From Rosellinia necatrix (taxonomy: Eukaryota; Ascomycota; Sordariomycetes; Xylariales; Xylariaceae), in assembly GCA_021209875.1 (NCBI GenBank), contig JAGYVD010000005.1, forward strand, positions 2,890,001-2,954,000: 64,000 nt of DNA, in the 5' to 3' direction. The translations under genes and the position numbers were made by a program. The notes beneath the pieces are model-generated. The model did not search any database. It was not told where the DNA came from and saw only the letters and a list, made by a program, of their open reading frames with translations. Position 1 is the stretch's first letter. Each line of letters opens with the position of its first letter. Below, one piece after another: positions 23,328 to 34,917 of the stretch.

Positions 23328-24425
23328 ATGTCAGAGACGGCGAAACAAAGAATTGCGGCGCTCGGCAGACAGCTCCCCTCACAAGGCAGTAGCACGGAGA
23401 GTGGCACGGGTAGTGGCACGGGGAGTGGCACGGGGAGCTTCCAGGGAATGCCTGCGGTCAGGAAGGTCGCCGGCACGTCGAACGGGGCCCGCGTGCAGGG
23501 GAAGGTGGTCATAGTAACAGGGACCAACTCGATCATGGGCATAGGCCGCGCGACCGCGCACCTGTTTGCCGAGGGCGGCGCGAGGGCCGTCTACCTGTGC
23601 GACTACGACAGCAAGAACCTCGACACGCACAGGCGCGAGCTGGCCTCCCTGTACCCCGCCGTCGACGTGCACGTCCGGCAGTTCGACGCCGCCGACGAGA
23701 GGGCCGTGAGGGACGTGGTCGATCACGCGATGCAGAGCTACGGGAGGTTGGACGTCTTCTTCGCCAACGCCGGCATCGTCGGGCCCATGGCGCCCTTCAC
23801 CGACATCAGCAAGGACGACTTCATGAAGGTCATGGACACCAATACTGCAAGGTCAGTTGCCAACCCCCCCTTCCCCTTCCCATTTCCCCTTCCCCCGCCA
23901 TTTTGCCTGCCACTCGTCACCCCGTCACCCCGTCAGCCAATTCATCCCTTCTGATATCTTGTCATTAGTGTGTTCCTGGCTGCCAAATACGCCGCCCCCG
24001 CGATGATGAAGACGTCAGCGGAGAAACCTGCTGCGTCTGGGAGTATCATTGGCACCGCGTCCGTGGCCGGATTGAGGTCGAATGCTGGCACGGCTCCATA
24101 CTCTGCCTCCAAGGCCGCCGTCGTGTCGCTTGCGCAGTCGATATCGTACCAGCTCTCGGGCACGGGCGTCCGCATCAACGCGGTCTGCCCTGGCCTGATC
24201 GAGACGGGCATGACAGCTCCAACGTTCGAGACTGCGCGCGCCCGAGGCACGGAGAAGAAACTCGGGCAGCTCAACCCGTTGAAGAGGGCGGGCATAGCCG
24301 ACGAGGTGGCGCGCGTCGTCCTGTTCCTGGGAAGCGACGAAGCAAGCTACGTGAACGGCCAAGCCTGGGCCGTCGACGGTGGTCTCAGTGCTGGCCACCC
24401 CTATGTCCTCGGCAAGATGGCTTAG
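23328..24425 (+). CDS. Short-chain dehydrogenase/reductase (SDR)
   Basis: NAD(P)-dependent oxidoreductase of the classical SDR family; substrate unknown. Two exons, 23328-23851 and 23969-24425, with a 117-bp intron (donor GTCAGT, acceptor CATTAG), give 326 aa. The Rossmann glycine motif is [10 protein letters not shown] (residues 64-73), somewhat longer than the usual TGxxxGIG. NAGI follows strand 4, and the catalytic residues are S206, Y219 and K223 (YSASK). [14 protein letters not shown] and the C-terminal [14 protein letters not shown] are typical of glucose-dehydrogenase-like SDRs. An unusual N-terminal extension of about 55 residues contains a perfect GTGS repeat encoded by a 12-bp minisatellite (about 23397-23438). 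The frame is open upstream to 23268 without another ATG, so I use 23328. It precedes the intradiol dioxygenase gene in the same direction, 1.15 kb away. Confidence 0.9.
23397..23438 (+). repeat. 12-bp coding minisatellite (SGTG units)
   Basis: AGTGGCACGGGT / AGTGGCACGGGG units, three and a half copies, in the N-terminal extension of the SDR gene; 12 bp keeps the frame. Confidence 0.85.
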
Positions 24426-24779
24426 TTAGAACAGCTTGGCAATTTCAGACTTGCATATCGCTCCCTCGAAACGGTCCATACGGACTGACACCTGCCGCAA
24501 ATGACTAGTTGTGATGAATCACTGCCTATCTCCCGAACCATGGTGACAAGTAATAACTGCAAAAATGATGACATATCCTCACCCGCTGAGTGGCTCACTT
24601 TTCTCGATCCCCCGTGGGGCTTGGCCCGGTGCCAGGATTCTTGGCGTTGACATCTCAACGGAGAAGCTCCATTCTTTGGAAGACCATGCAGCCCAACGAT
24701 TATGCTTGATTCCTCACGACTCGTGATAAACTATACCTACTAGTTAATTAGTGTCGGGCTAGGATAACTTAAGACTACC

Positions 24780-24780
<1 letters not shown>

Positions 24781-24810
<30 letters not shown>

Positions 24811-24824
24811 CATACATACATACA
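24781..24824. repeat. (TACA)11 microsatellite
   Basis: Eleven perfect tetranucleotide units, 350 bp downstream of the SDR stop codon. Confidence 0.95.
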
Positions 24825-25472
24825 CGAAATACCGCTTCTCACGCTTTATGACATCGATCGATTAGAGTCATTAAACATGGCAGAGTTCAAGAGCTCGTGA
24901 TAATATCGCCGTAGTAGTGTGTACTGTGCAATGCCGCAAACGACCCAACAGGACTTGACAGGTCATCTAGATTGATTGTTTTACCGCTCGATCCAGCGTC
25001 AATCAGAAGCTTGGCAGGTCTGAAATATAAAGTTGCAGAGAGCCGCGTAAGCTCGCGGGTGGCGCCCACATCCCGACATTGGATACAACATCGGGTGTGG
25101 TGTCTACGGCGTCTTCACCTTCCTTGACCCCGAGGGGGCCATCTTGGCACGGCGATGATGTATAATGTCGTGCTGTTGATTGGTCGATTTGGCGGTGGTG
25201 TTCCTGGCCTTCCCTTTGGGATGATCGACATATATCCCTTCGGTTTTAGTATTGTCGATGAGTAGACGGGACCCCTAGTCGGTGATCCACCTCCATCAAC
25301 TCCACCGATCGAATTGCACGAAAGAGCAGCACGAACTGGGCCGGTATTCCAGTAGATTTGGCGATGACGGGGTTGGAACACGGCGGCAGCTCGAGGACGT
25401 GTGGCACGCTGGTTTAAGGGGTGTTTCTTAGAAAGAAGGTCCTTTTCAGTCTCGGAGCAGAAGGGACTGCCA

Positions 25473-25480
25473 TATAAAAG
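25473..25480 (+). promoter_or_regulatory. TATA box of the dioxygenase gene
   Basis: TATAAAAG, 101 bp upstream of the ATG at 25581, in a good position for a fungal core promoter with a short 5' UTR. Confidence 0.5.
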
Positions 25481-25580
25481 ACAGGCACATCTCCCCAGAG
25501 ATTGCAGAAGTTCTCCAGACCGACAGACCAGCAGGGCCTTTAATCCTTTGAGATATAGTTTCCCGCGGTAGTTAGCCAAC

Positions 25581-26968
25581 ATGGTCAATGTACGCAACCT
25601 CGCCGCCTCTTTGGCGTTTTCCTCCCTTCTTGGGGCCGCGGTGGCTCACCCCGGCGACACGCAAGAGGAGGTCCGACGTGAGCTCGCAGCCCACAAGGCT
25701 GCTTTCCCCGTCGCTCGCCGTGCTGTCAATGCCTGTGCCGCGTCCCCGAACATGGCGGCTCTGAAGGCTCGCTCCGTAGCTCGTCGCGCTGCTGCCGCTG
25801 AGAAGCTCCGCCAGAAGCGTGGTCTCACCGAGGGTAAGGAGATAACGCACAGAATATATAATACTATCAACTAACAATTTACTAGACTCCGTGAAGTCCA
25901 AGCGTGACCAGGCTGGCTTCAACAAATGGGCTGCCGTCAACCACGACGCCTCATCCCTGGGCTACGATCTCAACACGCCCCTAGAGACCATCTTCGACTC
26001 TAACTCCAGCTGTGCTCTCGTTCCCGAGACCACAATCGGCCCCTACTGGGTCTCTGGTGAGCTGATCAGGGTAAGTTTTTACTCCTATAATCCCCCCGGG
26101 CCGAGATAAGAGCCTAACGTCATGGCTGGCGTGAAAAAAAAAATGAAAAAAACAAGTTATATAAGCTGATATAAAATATTATAGACCGACATCACTGATG
26201 GCCAGGATGGCGTGCCCGTGCATCTTGACCTCCAGTTCATCGACCTGAACGACTGTGCGCCCATTCCCGCAAATACCCTCGTTGACATCGTAAGTCTTAC
26301 CCCAGGAATTATTTCGAATTCCGAGCAACCCCGAGGCGCAGGTGGCGCGTCGCGAGGCGTGATGATCATCCAACTGACATAACCTACCACAGTGGGCCTG
26401 CAACGCCACGGGCGTGTACTCGGGCGTCTCCGCCACGGGCCAGGGCGGCCTGAACACGACCCACGGCCGCGGCATCCAGCAGACGGACAGCGACGGCGTG
26501 GTAGAGTTCGACACCATCTTCCCGGGCCACTACACCGGCCGCACGCCGCACATCCACCTGATGTCGACGGCCGGCGCGACGCTGTACCCCAACAACACCT
26601 ACGTGGCGGACAGCGGCGTCCCGTCGCACATCGGCCAGCTCTTCTTCGACCAGAGCCTGATCACGGACGTCGAGAAGCTGGCGCCCTACAGCACCAACCG
26701 CCAGAGCCTGACCCTCAACTCGCAGGACGGCATCGGCATCGGCCAGGCCACCGTCGACTACGACCCCTTCGTCGACTACGTCCGCCTCGGCAGCTCCCTC
26801 AACGACGGTCTTCTGGCTTTCATCACCGTTTTCGTTGACACCACCGCCGACCGCTCCTCCAACCGCCAGGCTGCCGCCCACTACCTCGCCGGCGGCGGCG
26901 TCTCCAACGGCAACGGCGGCGGCGGCGGCGGCCCCGGTGGCCCCGGTGGCCCCCCCGGCGGCGCCTAA
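25581..26968 (+). CDS. Secreted intradiol ring-cleavage dioxygenase
   Basis: Fe(III)-dependent enzyme opening catechol or protocatechuate-type rings between the two hydroxyls; the extracellular fungal branch is linked to phenolic and lignin-derived compounds (established for the family, substrate here unknown). Four exons: 25581-25833, 25886-26070, 26185-26289 and 26393-26968, with introns of 52, 114 and 103 bp, give 372 aa. Residues 1-22 are a signal peptide ending AAVAH. Residues 23-85 resemble a pro-region rich in Arg/Ala. The core holds TIGPYWVSGE, the LDLQFIDLNDC strand, and all four predicted iron ligands: Y190 (ATGVYSG), Y228 (FPGHYTGR), H234 and H236 (HIH). Several N-x-S/T sites fit secretion. 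The C terminus is a Gly/Pro-rich tail of about 25 residues ending GGPGGPPGGA, not part of the catalytic fold. The large minus-strand frame opposite exon 4 is a shadow. Confidence 0.94.
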
Positions 26969-29900
26969 ATGCGACCGTGAGATCTGAGAAGCTAAGCCAA
27001 TACCCATGATACCTGTCGCGACCACAAAGGACAGGGGAGAGGAAGGAGGGGGGGCGGGAAGGGGGGCAGGAAGGGGGCACAACCCAGCCGACTTGTGAAT
27101 ATTTCCCATATCTGGATTGTACATAGAAAAATGTCTGTCGTTACCGATTATTATTCCTTACCGTCTACTCTCCTGCGATTACTAGATGCCAAATATAGTA
27201 CCGCATTCATCAACAGATCACGAGCGACTAATCTATGTGAAAAATTGACCGCTATCCTGAACTATTTGGATTTGTACTTTTTTAACTTAGCTATAACTAC
27301 CTAAATAGTATCCCTTCACATGCATACATACGGTTTTGGTGTTGAGATCTGTATTGTCTGGGCCGACGGGTGAAAAGCTAATGAGGTTCGGTGAAAGTCG
27401 GTATGATTCCAACCCAACTTTACTATCCCCCGCGGTGCGGCAGCAGATGTCTATTAGCAGGCATGGTCAACTATAACAGTTCTGTTTTGTTACACCAGCG
27501 CGGGTGGCTGCAGATCTGACGTGTTATTTATAGTGACAATGACGCAACTGAAGTCTGTGGCGGGGAGAATGACGAGACTTGTAATTACGTAACGCCACAA
27601 CAAATACCCCACGTTACGCAAGGACAAACAATAGAGCAATGCACCAATTATACTCGCACTATCTATCTTCTTACACTAACGAAAGCTTGGTGTGCGTCTT
27701 CGCAAATTAGCAGGATGGGTGCCGCGAACTTGCAGTTATAGAACCAAACCTCTGGCCTTGAACCTCTACAAGCACGAGCTAGAATACCATGTGTACAACC
27801 TAGCATAGCTGGCGGCCACCTTACAGGGAGAACCTCTCTCCTCGTGTCATAAAGTCAATCGTTCCTGAAATTACCAGTAGTTTTAACTATGACACTTGCA
27901 CGGGGCAGGTCGCTTTGCAAGGGTAATTTTGAGTAATCGAAAACATAGGGCTTAAGTTAATGGAAGAAGGCTTCATTCCCGGAGGTGCATATTGTAGGTA
28001 GTTACCAGTTGTGTTATTCATTGTTTCGCGGATTATATCGGGGCCCCATCCTGTCATATGCTTGAATCGCAGAGATGTTGTTATTTAGGACACAGGGTAA
28101 ATGATTGATTCCCGAATCCTTCAAGACCCTTATGTCTTGAAGGGCCTTATATCCACCTAATTCCACTTCCATAACCACTCTAAGCGTCGGAGGGTAGCTG
28201 GCAGTGTAGATGCCCATATCCCCTCGACCCATTGAAAGCGCATAAATGTGATATCATATTTTGAAGCCTAAGTACGGATGAGTCGATAGAATATGATCAC
28301 TATGTTGTCACTTTACTAAAAAAGTAAAAAAAAAAAAAAAAAAAGCACATCCCACAATTTTTGCTGCAACAGACAACTACTTGAAGGAAATGGATAAAGA
28401 TGGAACCCCCTGAGCTAGGCGGTACTTAATCTAGATCTAAACATTGGTGTATGTAGTTCTAATAGTATACTCATACGGTGAGCAACACAAGGTTGAGAAG
28501 CTCTAGAGGGTTGAGGCGAAAGGTGGCACATAATACTCGACCTTGCTAGATTTTCGTAACAGTGATATTGAGATCTTATATTGTAATGATCGCTTCCCCC
28601 CTAAAAGAGACTAACAGAAAGTTCATTTGGATTCAAGTTGAGAAGTTCACCAGGGAGATATGGTGTGTAGTTGTTGATGCACAACACTTCGATATGGTGT
28701 GAGGAGTAATGCTGATGATGGCGCTTGTTCACATCCCCTGTAAGGGGGAAACAACCTGTCGTGGGCATGAGGTAAGCAAGTAATCTAATGATCCTTTGAA
28801 GTAAACTCTTCGCTAAAGACCAACCTCGGCCTACCTAAAGATCGCCTAACTTGAAGGCGAATAGTAGGACCGCAATCGACGAAGTATGTTTCCAACCTTG
28901 TGTTGACGTGAACTTGGCCCCCGGTACGCATACCAGCACCCAACCTAAACTAGACGTGCACAGCCGGGATGGCTTGCTTTCTCTCAGATCCATAGCTCTT
29001 TATTGCGTTTGCATTCTCAGCGTGCTAATGCTTTGTCCCGTCTTGAGATACTGGCATTTGCAAAAGTGCTTCGAGTGCCTTGTGCGTAAACGATAGGAGC
29101 TGGGCTTGCCTCCTGCAATTTACAATACGCCGCTGTGATTCCAAAGACTTCACGCTGCCAGCACTGGCACAGGGCGACTGGTACAGGGCGACTGGTACAG
29201 GGCGACTGGTACAGGGCGACTGGCACAGGGACGGAGGGGAGAGGTCAAAGGCAGATCTCTTGCACGGGAGGATCGAGATGTATCTAATACAAGATGTTAA
29301 AATGTACGAGCATAGAAGGTTAAGGTAACCATGCCGAGCATTTACCGCGGTTCAGTTTGAAGCTCACGAACCGGGAGTGGTTGAAGGTTTTGAATGATGT
29401 GTGCTACCGAATACAGAATGCATAGAATGCCTACTCAGCAACGTGAAGTCCCCTACATACAGCTGCGCGTCCCTTATGCAGGAGGGAAAATTAGGCCCGT
29501 TAGATTGGGTTACTATTTTCTCTAAAGCAGTTGGTGCCAACCTTGGAGGTAGGTGAGATTATGCTTGTACCGGGTAGCTATTGATAGTGGGAAATCCGGA
29601 TCTATAAATGGTCAACGAATCAGAAGTCGCTAGGCTATCAGGTGGTTGTTTGAAAAGCTTCTACTGGTACATACACTTCTCATCTTCATAAAGTCCAATC
29701 TTCCCATTGTGACTGGCGCCTTATTTGCCTTCATCATGTATCTGCGTAGCTGGCCTTGGGCTCCTACTTTGCAAAGCTGCTGTATCACATGCATCGGAAT
29801 GGCTTCTCAAAAAATTTCGGGCATAGGATAACTAACTTAAGTCACTCCATGGCGTCGCCTGGCCGCACCCGGAGTTATCGGTGCATCCATATTAGGTTAG

Positions 29901-30275
29901 CATTCTGGATTAGAACCCCCTTAGATACCCGAGAAATTGCCTGCAAAAGTGGGTCGGCCATTTAGACCTGTGAACTTCCCGCCATCCTCCAGGAACGGCC
30001 AATCGGGCAGGAGAGAAAAAATTGTTAATCGCATATTTGTCTTCTTGGCAAAAGGCTAAAGCCGAGACGGGGCCACTGTTTTTTCGATTTACCGCCCAGT
30101 TCCTTTATCAGAACCAGCCCTGAGAAAAAGCCTCAGCAGTCACCTCTTTTCTTCCTCCCATCCATCCTCCATTCACCACCCGCGTAATAAGAAGACGGCA
30201 TCGTTGTTTCGAGCCTTCTCTCTCTAATTGCCCTGTGAACGACTCTCCCCTCCTTCCGTTCTCCCGTCCCTCACC
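26969..30275. other. AT-rich spacer before the phosphate carrier gene
   Basis: 3.3 kb without a recognisable gene. Mostly AT-rich from 27,100 to about 30,000, with an A-rich run around 28319-28343 and a 14-bp minisatellite at 29163-29230. The last 200 bases are pyrimidine-rich (CCTCTTTTCTTCCTCCC near 30140) and probably contain the transcription start of the phosphate carrier gene. Confidence 0.5.
29163..29230. repeat. 14-bp minisatellite ACTGGTACAGGGCG x4.9
   Basis: Almost five copies; the first and last carry GGCAC where the middle three carry GGTAC, so the ends have kept one variant and the centre has homogenised another. Confidence 0.9.
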
Positions 30276-31476
30276 ATGGCCTCCGAAGCTGCCAACAAGG
30301 TCGATGTTGCCGCCCGCGCCGCTGCTGCCAGCGCCCCTGGCCAGCTTAGCGGTGCGGCCCTCTACTCCAGATTCGCCCTTGCTGGCGCCATCTGCTGCTC
30401 CGTCACCCACGGCGCTCTGACTCCCGTCGATGTGTACGTTCCACCCTGACAACAATCAGCCGCGGAGCATCCACCCCTGCATTGTGGACATCGGGAGCCA
30501 TGAGAGGGCTCCCATCAGAGGGCTCCCATCAGAGGGCTCCTATCGCTTCGCTTCCAATCGCATCCGATATACGCCATGCCATGGCTCTTTGCTAACGCGC
30601 CGTTTGAACAGCGTCAAGACGAGAATTCAGCTCGACCCCGCCACCTACAACCGCGGTCTGATCGGTGGTTTCCGCCAGGTTGTCGCCAGCGAGGGTGCTG
30701 GTGCGCTCCTGACCGGTGTTGGTCCTACCTTCGCTGGTTACTTCCTTCAGGGCGCTTTCAAGTTCGGTGGTTATGAGTTCTTCAAGCAACAGTCCATCAA
30801 CTTCTTCGGCATCGAGAATGCCTCCAACTACCGAACCGGCGTCTACCTGGCTTCGTCCGCCGCTGCCGAGTTCTTCGCCGACATTGCCCTTTGCCCTCTT
30901 GAGGCCACCCGCATTCGTCTCGTCTCCGAGCCCACCTACGCCAATGGTCTAATTGGTGGTTTCAGCAAGATGCTGAAGCAGGAAGGTGTTGGCGCCTTCT
31001 ACGCCGGTTTCGGTCCCATCCTTTTCAAGCAGTAAGTCAGGTCTGGCAAGTTGGCTGTGTGCATACCGTAATTACTCACGCGATATGACAGGGTTCCCTA
31101 CACAATGGCCAAGTTTGTGGTCTACGAGAAGGTTGCCGAGGCTGTCTACCGCAAATTCCCCAAGAAGGACATGTCGGATGGCATGCAGACCACCGTCAAT
31201 TTGGGATCCGGTCTGATCGCTGGTTTCGCCGCTGCCCTGGTTTCCCAGCCCGCCGACACGATGCTTTCCAAGATCAACAAGACCAAGGGTCTCCCTGGTG
31301 AGGGCACCACCAGCCGTCTGATCAAGATCGCCAAGGAGCTTGGTTTCCGTGGATCATACAGCGGTATTGGTGCTCGTCTCTTCATGGTTGGTACCTTGAC
31401 TGCCGGCCAGTTCGCCATCTACGGTGACATCAAGAAGGCGCTGGGCGCCACTGGAGGTGTGGAAATCTCCAAGTAA
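30276..31476 (+). CDS. MIR1: Mitochondrial phosphate carrier
   Basis: Inner-membrane carrier importing phosphate with protons for ATP synthesis (SLC25A3 / yeast Mir1 family). Three exons: 30276-30433, 30612-31031 and 31092-31476, with introns of 178 and 60 bp, give 320 aa, the usual carrier length. Three tandem carrier repeats are visible with their signatures: PVDVVKTRIQ (residues 50-59), [10 protein letters not shown] and, degenerate, [11 protein letters not shown], as is normal for phosphate carriers. [23 protein letters not shown] and GGYEFFKQQ are family blocks. The short N-terminus has no long cleavable presequence. The ATG lies in a good CACCATGG context. Codons are strongly C-ending, which suggests high expression. 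Intron 1 carries a 14-bp repeat. No functional link to its neighbours is evident. Confidence 0.95.
30503..30544. repeat. 14-bp repeat x3 in intron 1 of MIR1
   Basis: AGAGGGCTCCCATC three times in a row, the third with one C-to-T change; it lies in the middle of the 178-bp intron. Confidence 0.93.
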
Positions 31477-34400
31477 ATGCACCTTAATACATGAAGACTG
31501 GTCAAGGGTTCCGGAGGTTGAACCGATTAGAGTTGGTCTTAATAATGGATAAGGGGTGACACTCTTTTTATCGCCCTGGTTACTTGGGGCAGCAAAAATT
31601 TCAGGTCATGGGCTTTTCGGGAGAGCCTCGTCACCGGTTTTATAAAGTGGCCCGGCACATACGGCCTGGCAGTGCTACTTGTTCCTTTTGTTTGTTGTTT
31701 AGACTGGGCGGCACAGGGCTTGGATTTGCAGGCTTCTCCGGTTGTGGAACGCCTTCGAAACTGAGGGTCATATGAATGGCCTTACGATTCTTACGAACCT
31801 GTTTTGCTATGGATGCATAAAATATAGAGAGACAGACAAGCATCTAGAGGCAGAAGATGGCAGGCACCTCCTAATCGGGGTTGTACAATAGACTGGCTTC
31901 CAGCATGCATACTTCGTGTTCCTGTCCACGTGATGTCTTACGTTCACACTTCACCACAACTCCCATCGTCTTCCTCTGGTGTGTCCTTGGGGAATAATAT
32001 CCGAAGCGGAGGCTAGGCAACCAGTCAAACGTGGCACAACCTTAACTACGTACTCAAAATTTTAGCTTATCGCCAGACGACGTCTCTTCACTAGAGAGAG
32101 GACTCGTTCCGCCTCTGAACCTGTTCCATGCTATCTAGTGCCTAGAAAGCCAGCCGATATCAAGCGTGGGCATCTCCCCCCTCCCCTCCCCCCACCTCTT
32201 AATGGCCGGAACCTTAGTGGACCTGCGACACTCGTAATATATAGTTAAACAACACATCCGCGTACAGCACAAAAGTATGGTTATAACCCTCTGAGTTAGA
32301 CGCTGTCCATCATATGCTGGCTATACAGGTGATTTATCTTCGTTTCGTTATAGCGACCGGATGTGTAATCCTGTTTCTTCTCACGATATTGCGACCTCCG
32401 TTTCGAACTAGCGTGTTCCGATTTTTATGTCGTCTCTTTTTTTTCGCCCGGAATTTTGAAACGCCTTACTACGCCTTGTCCTTGCCACGCGGCACATTTA
32501 TTTCCTCGTTCGCGTGTATGACGGTGGTGAGGGCGGTGGTGGTGTGGAGGGACCGATGGATAGATTTCATGCCGACAAAGGAGCTGACACGAAGGGTCTG
32601 TACGGAGATATATAGCCTAGAAAAGCCGAAAACTTCAGCCGGGCAACCTCCGCGCACGGGAGCTTCGGACCGCTAGACTGCTTGCGGGTGAGTAGCTCCC
32701 GGTTCCGGCTCCGCTAGCGGAGTACGGCCATATTCGCCGAGGAAGTTTATAGACTATAGATTAGCCAATGAGCTCATAGATAAGCTTCTTCTCAGACGGG
32801 GAGGAAACAATACAAGGAGAGCTGATAAAAATAGGGGAGGGGGGAAGGGGGAGGTGGATATATATATATATATTTCTTCCTCGTGCTCATATGAATCAGA
32901 TGACCAGCGCCGCGAGGCTTCAAAACTTATGTAATTGAGGTCGAAAGTCGCTGTTAGAGTTACCTAATTCCAAGTGCAATAAACAGCCTGGGCAACACTG
33001 GGGTAGGCTGCATACCTATTTACCTGGGTAGGTTGACAAGCGTTGTTCTGTACCAAATACAGGACCTAGTGAGAAGTTCAACCAACGAATGCGGCTTCTT
33101 GTGGGGTACCTGGTACATAAATCTAGAGAACCGAGGCAGGACCCACGGCGGGAAAAAACTACAACCTACCACTTATAGAGACACCTGCTTAAGTACCCAG
33201 TGTAGGACAGGTGCTACGTACGGTGCCTAGGTTATCGAAGATTAACAGCAAAATGAATCTCGGCTGATGTTCTCGCATTTTGATGCGGGGAATAAATAGT
33301 TATGTTTAACTTGTGCATGTAGCAGTAGGAAGTAGCGCATGGCGTATAGTCTGGTGTAATTTCTCGCTCGTTTATTAGGAAGTAGGTAGTACAAGGGTCT
33401 TGCCGGCTTGGATTTCAGCTAGTGCCCGCTGATTTCTGTAGGACCAGACTAAAAAGAATACATACTTTGTATGATCCTAGTGTACGTACGAATAGATTTG
33501 TAGGTAGCCATTTCCCATTCCATCTCTCATGTCTGCGTACTTTATTCTTGCCTTTCCCCGCCTTCGGGCCGGGGTTGGAACGACCGGAATGACCGAAGCC
33601 ACATGCAAGGCCTTCTGGGTTAGGTACGCGTCTCGAGGCCAGGGTATGTCACAATGCTTAGCTGCAGATGGAAGCTTCGGTTTGTTCTTCGAGCGGAGGA
33701 CACACGTGAACTGCAGGCTCGTGGCTCGGGACGAATGAGAGGAGCGTGGTATGAAATTCTCTCGGGGTAATGGCGGCCCCTCATACCCCGAACGTGGTGT
33801 TTGTGGTGATGGTGGTTGCCTCGTTGCCCCGGTTTCTCCACACCGCACTAGACTCCTCCGAGACGACCGCCCCACAAATTCCCCAGCCCCCCCCCGCCAT
33901 TCGCTATTCAGTCTCCAGAACAAAACGCTACTACCAGTGGCCGTCTACCTACCTAGTGCATGTACCGGGCCTACAGGGAGGGTGGCGGCGAAAGCGGAGT
34001 GAGCCGTGGCCACGAAAACCCGCATCCATCCGGCTGCTTCTGCTAGTTACTGCATCTGCATCTGCTTATGCTTCTGCTTCCTCCCCCCATCCCCATACCA
34101 TAGCCAGCCGGACCAGCTAAACAACACGACAACACGACAACACGTAGCGGCGGCAGCCATGACATGAGACAACGGCGGCGGGCAACAGCAGTGACTACGT
34201 CGAGGACGTGCAAACTCGGAAGAGGGCAACTTAGCGAATTGGGGTGTGGCAAGACACAGAGCCAGGTCCCAAGTAGGCAACTCGATTATGGGGATCGTCG
34301 AGGCTCCCCAGATCCAGGATGACGGCGATAGCCAAATTGCACAAATAGACCGAAGCTAGGTTACACTCCTCGCCTACTGAGCCGTTTTCGTCGTCTAGGA

Positions 34401-34559
34401 TGTCTGCTGGTGGTCTGCATGCCTGTGTGTATGTGCCCGCATGTATGTATGCCTGTACTGTATGCCTGTATTGATGTAGCGCATCGCCAACAGTTCTCCG
34501 GCAGCTCGTCATCCAACCAGCCATCTCTGTAATATAGGTTACCCATCTCTGCTCATCTA

Positions 34560-34680
34560 AGTACTCATCTACCCATCTACCCATCTATCCATCGACCTAT
34601 CCCATTTATTCCTTCTCCCATCCGTACCATCCATCATCCTATCCCCATCCCCATCTCCATCCCCATCCCCATCCCACCCC
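34560..34680. repeat. CATCTA / CCCATC repeat region
   Basis: Imperfect tandem units CATCTACC, then CCATC and CCCCAT, in the upstream region of the sugar transporter gene; may contribute a pyrimidine-rich promoter element. Confidence 0.7.
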
Positions 34681-34710
34681 ATTCCGCTCATCCACCCGTT
34701 TATTCTTCGT

Positions 34711-34718
34711 TATATACC
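34711..34718 (+). promoter_or_regulatory. Possible TATA box of the sugar transporter gene
   Basis: TATATACC about 205 bp before the ATG at 34918, followed by C- and CT-rich sequence that could mark the transcription start. Confidence 0.3.
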
Positions 34719-34917
34719 GACCCCCCCGCCCCCTCGTCTCCTCTCTCTCTCCCCCAATTCCGCTCGATGTCACATTGGTGAAGGGTTTTTGGAGTCGACT
34801 CTTCATCTTCGGTCTGAGCCCGAGCAGCTGCCCATTCCGTGCTCATCTTCCTCCGACAACCCCATAGTCCCGTGAGGCTCTCGTCAGCCGTCTAGCCTCA
34901 TCGCCGCCTGCTTCGTC

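Larger units (their letters stand above)
24426..25580. other. Spacer upstream of the dioxygenase gene
   Basis: No gene recognised. It contains the (TACA)11 tract at 24781-24824, and its last few hundred bases are the promoter of the dioxygenase. A 160-codon minus frame at 25115-25597 overlaps that promoter and lacks any recognisable feature. Confidence 0.5.
31477..34917. other. Spacer between phosphate carrier and sugar transporter genes
   Basis: 3.4 kb with no recognised gene. Contains a (TA)n at about 32861-32872, several overlapping two-strand frames near 33.5-34.1 kb without recognisable motifs, and a strongly pyrimidine-rich region (about 34550-34760) of CATC/CCCATC units that leads into the transporter promoter. 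Confidence 0.5.

Noticed and set aside
26384..27124. 246-codon minus-strand frame rich in Ala, Val and Gly.
   Set aside because: Antisense to the last exon of the intradiol dioxygenase; no features of its own.
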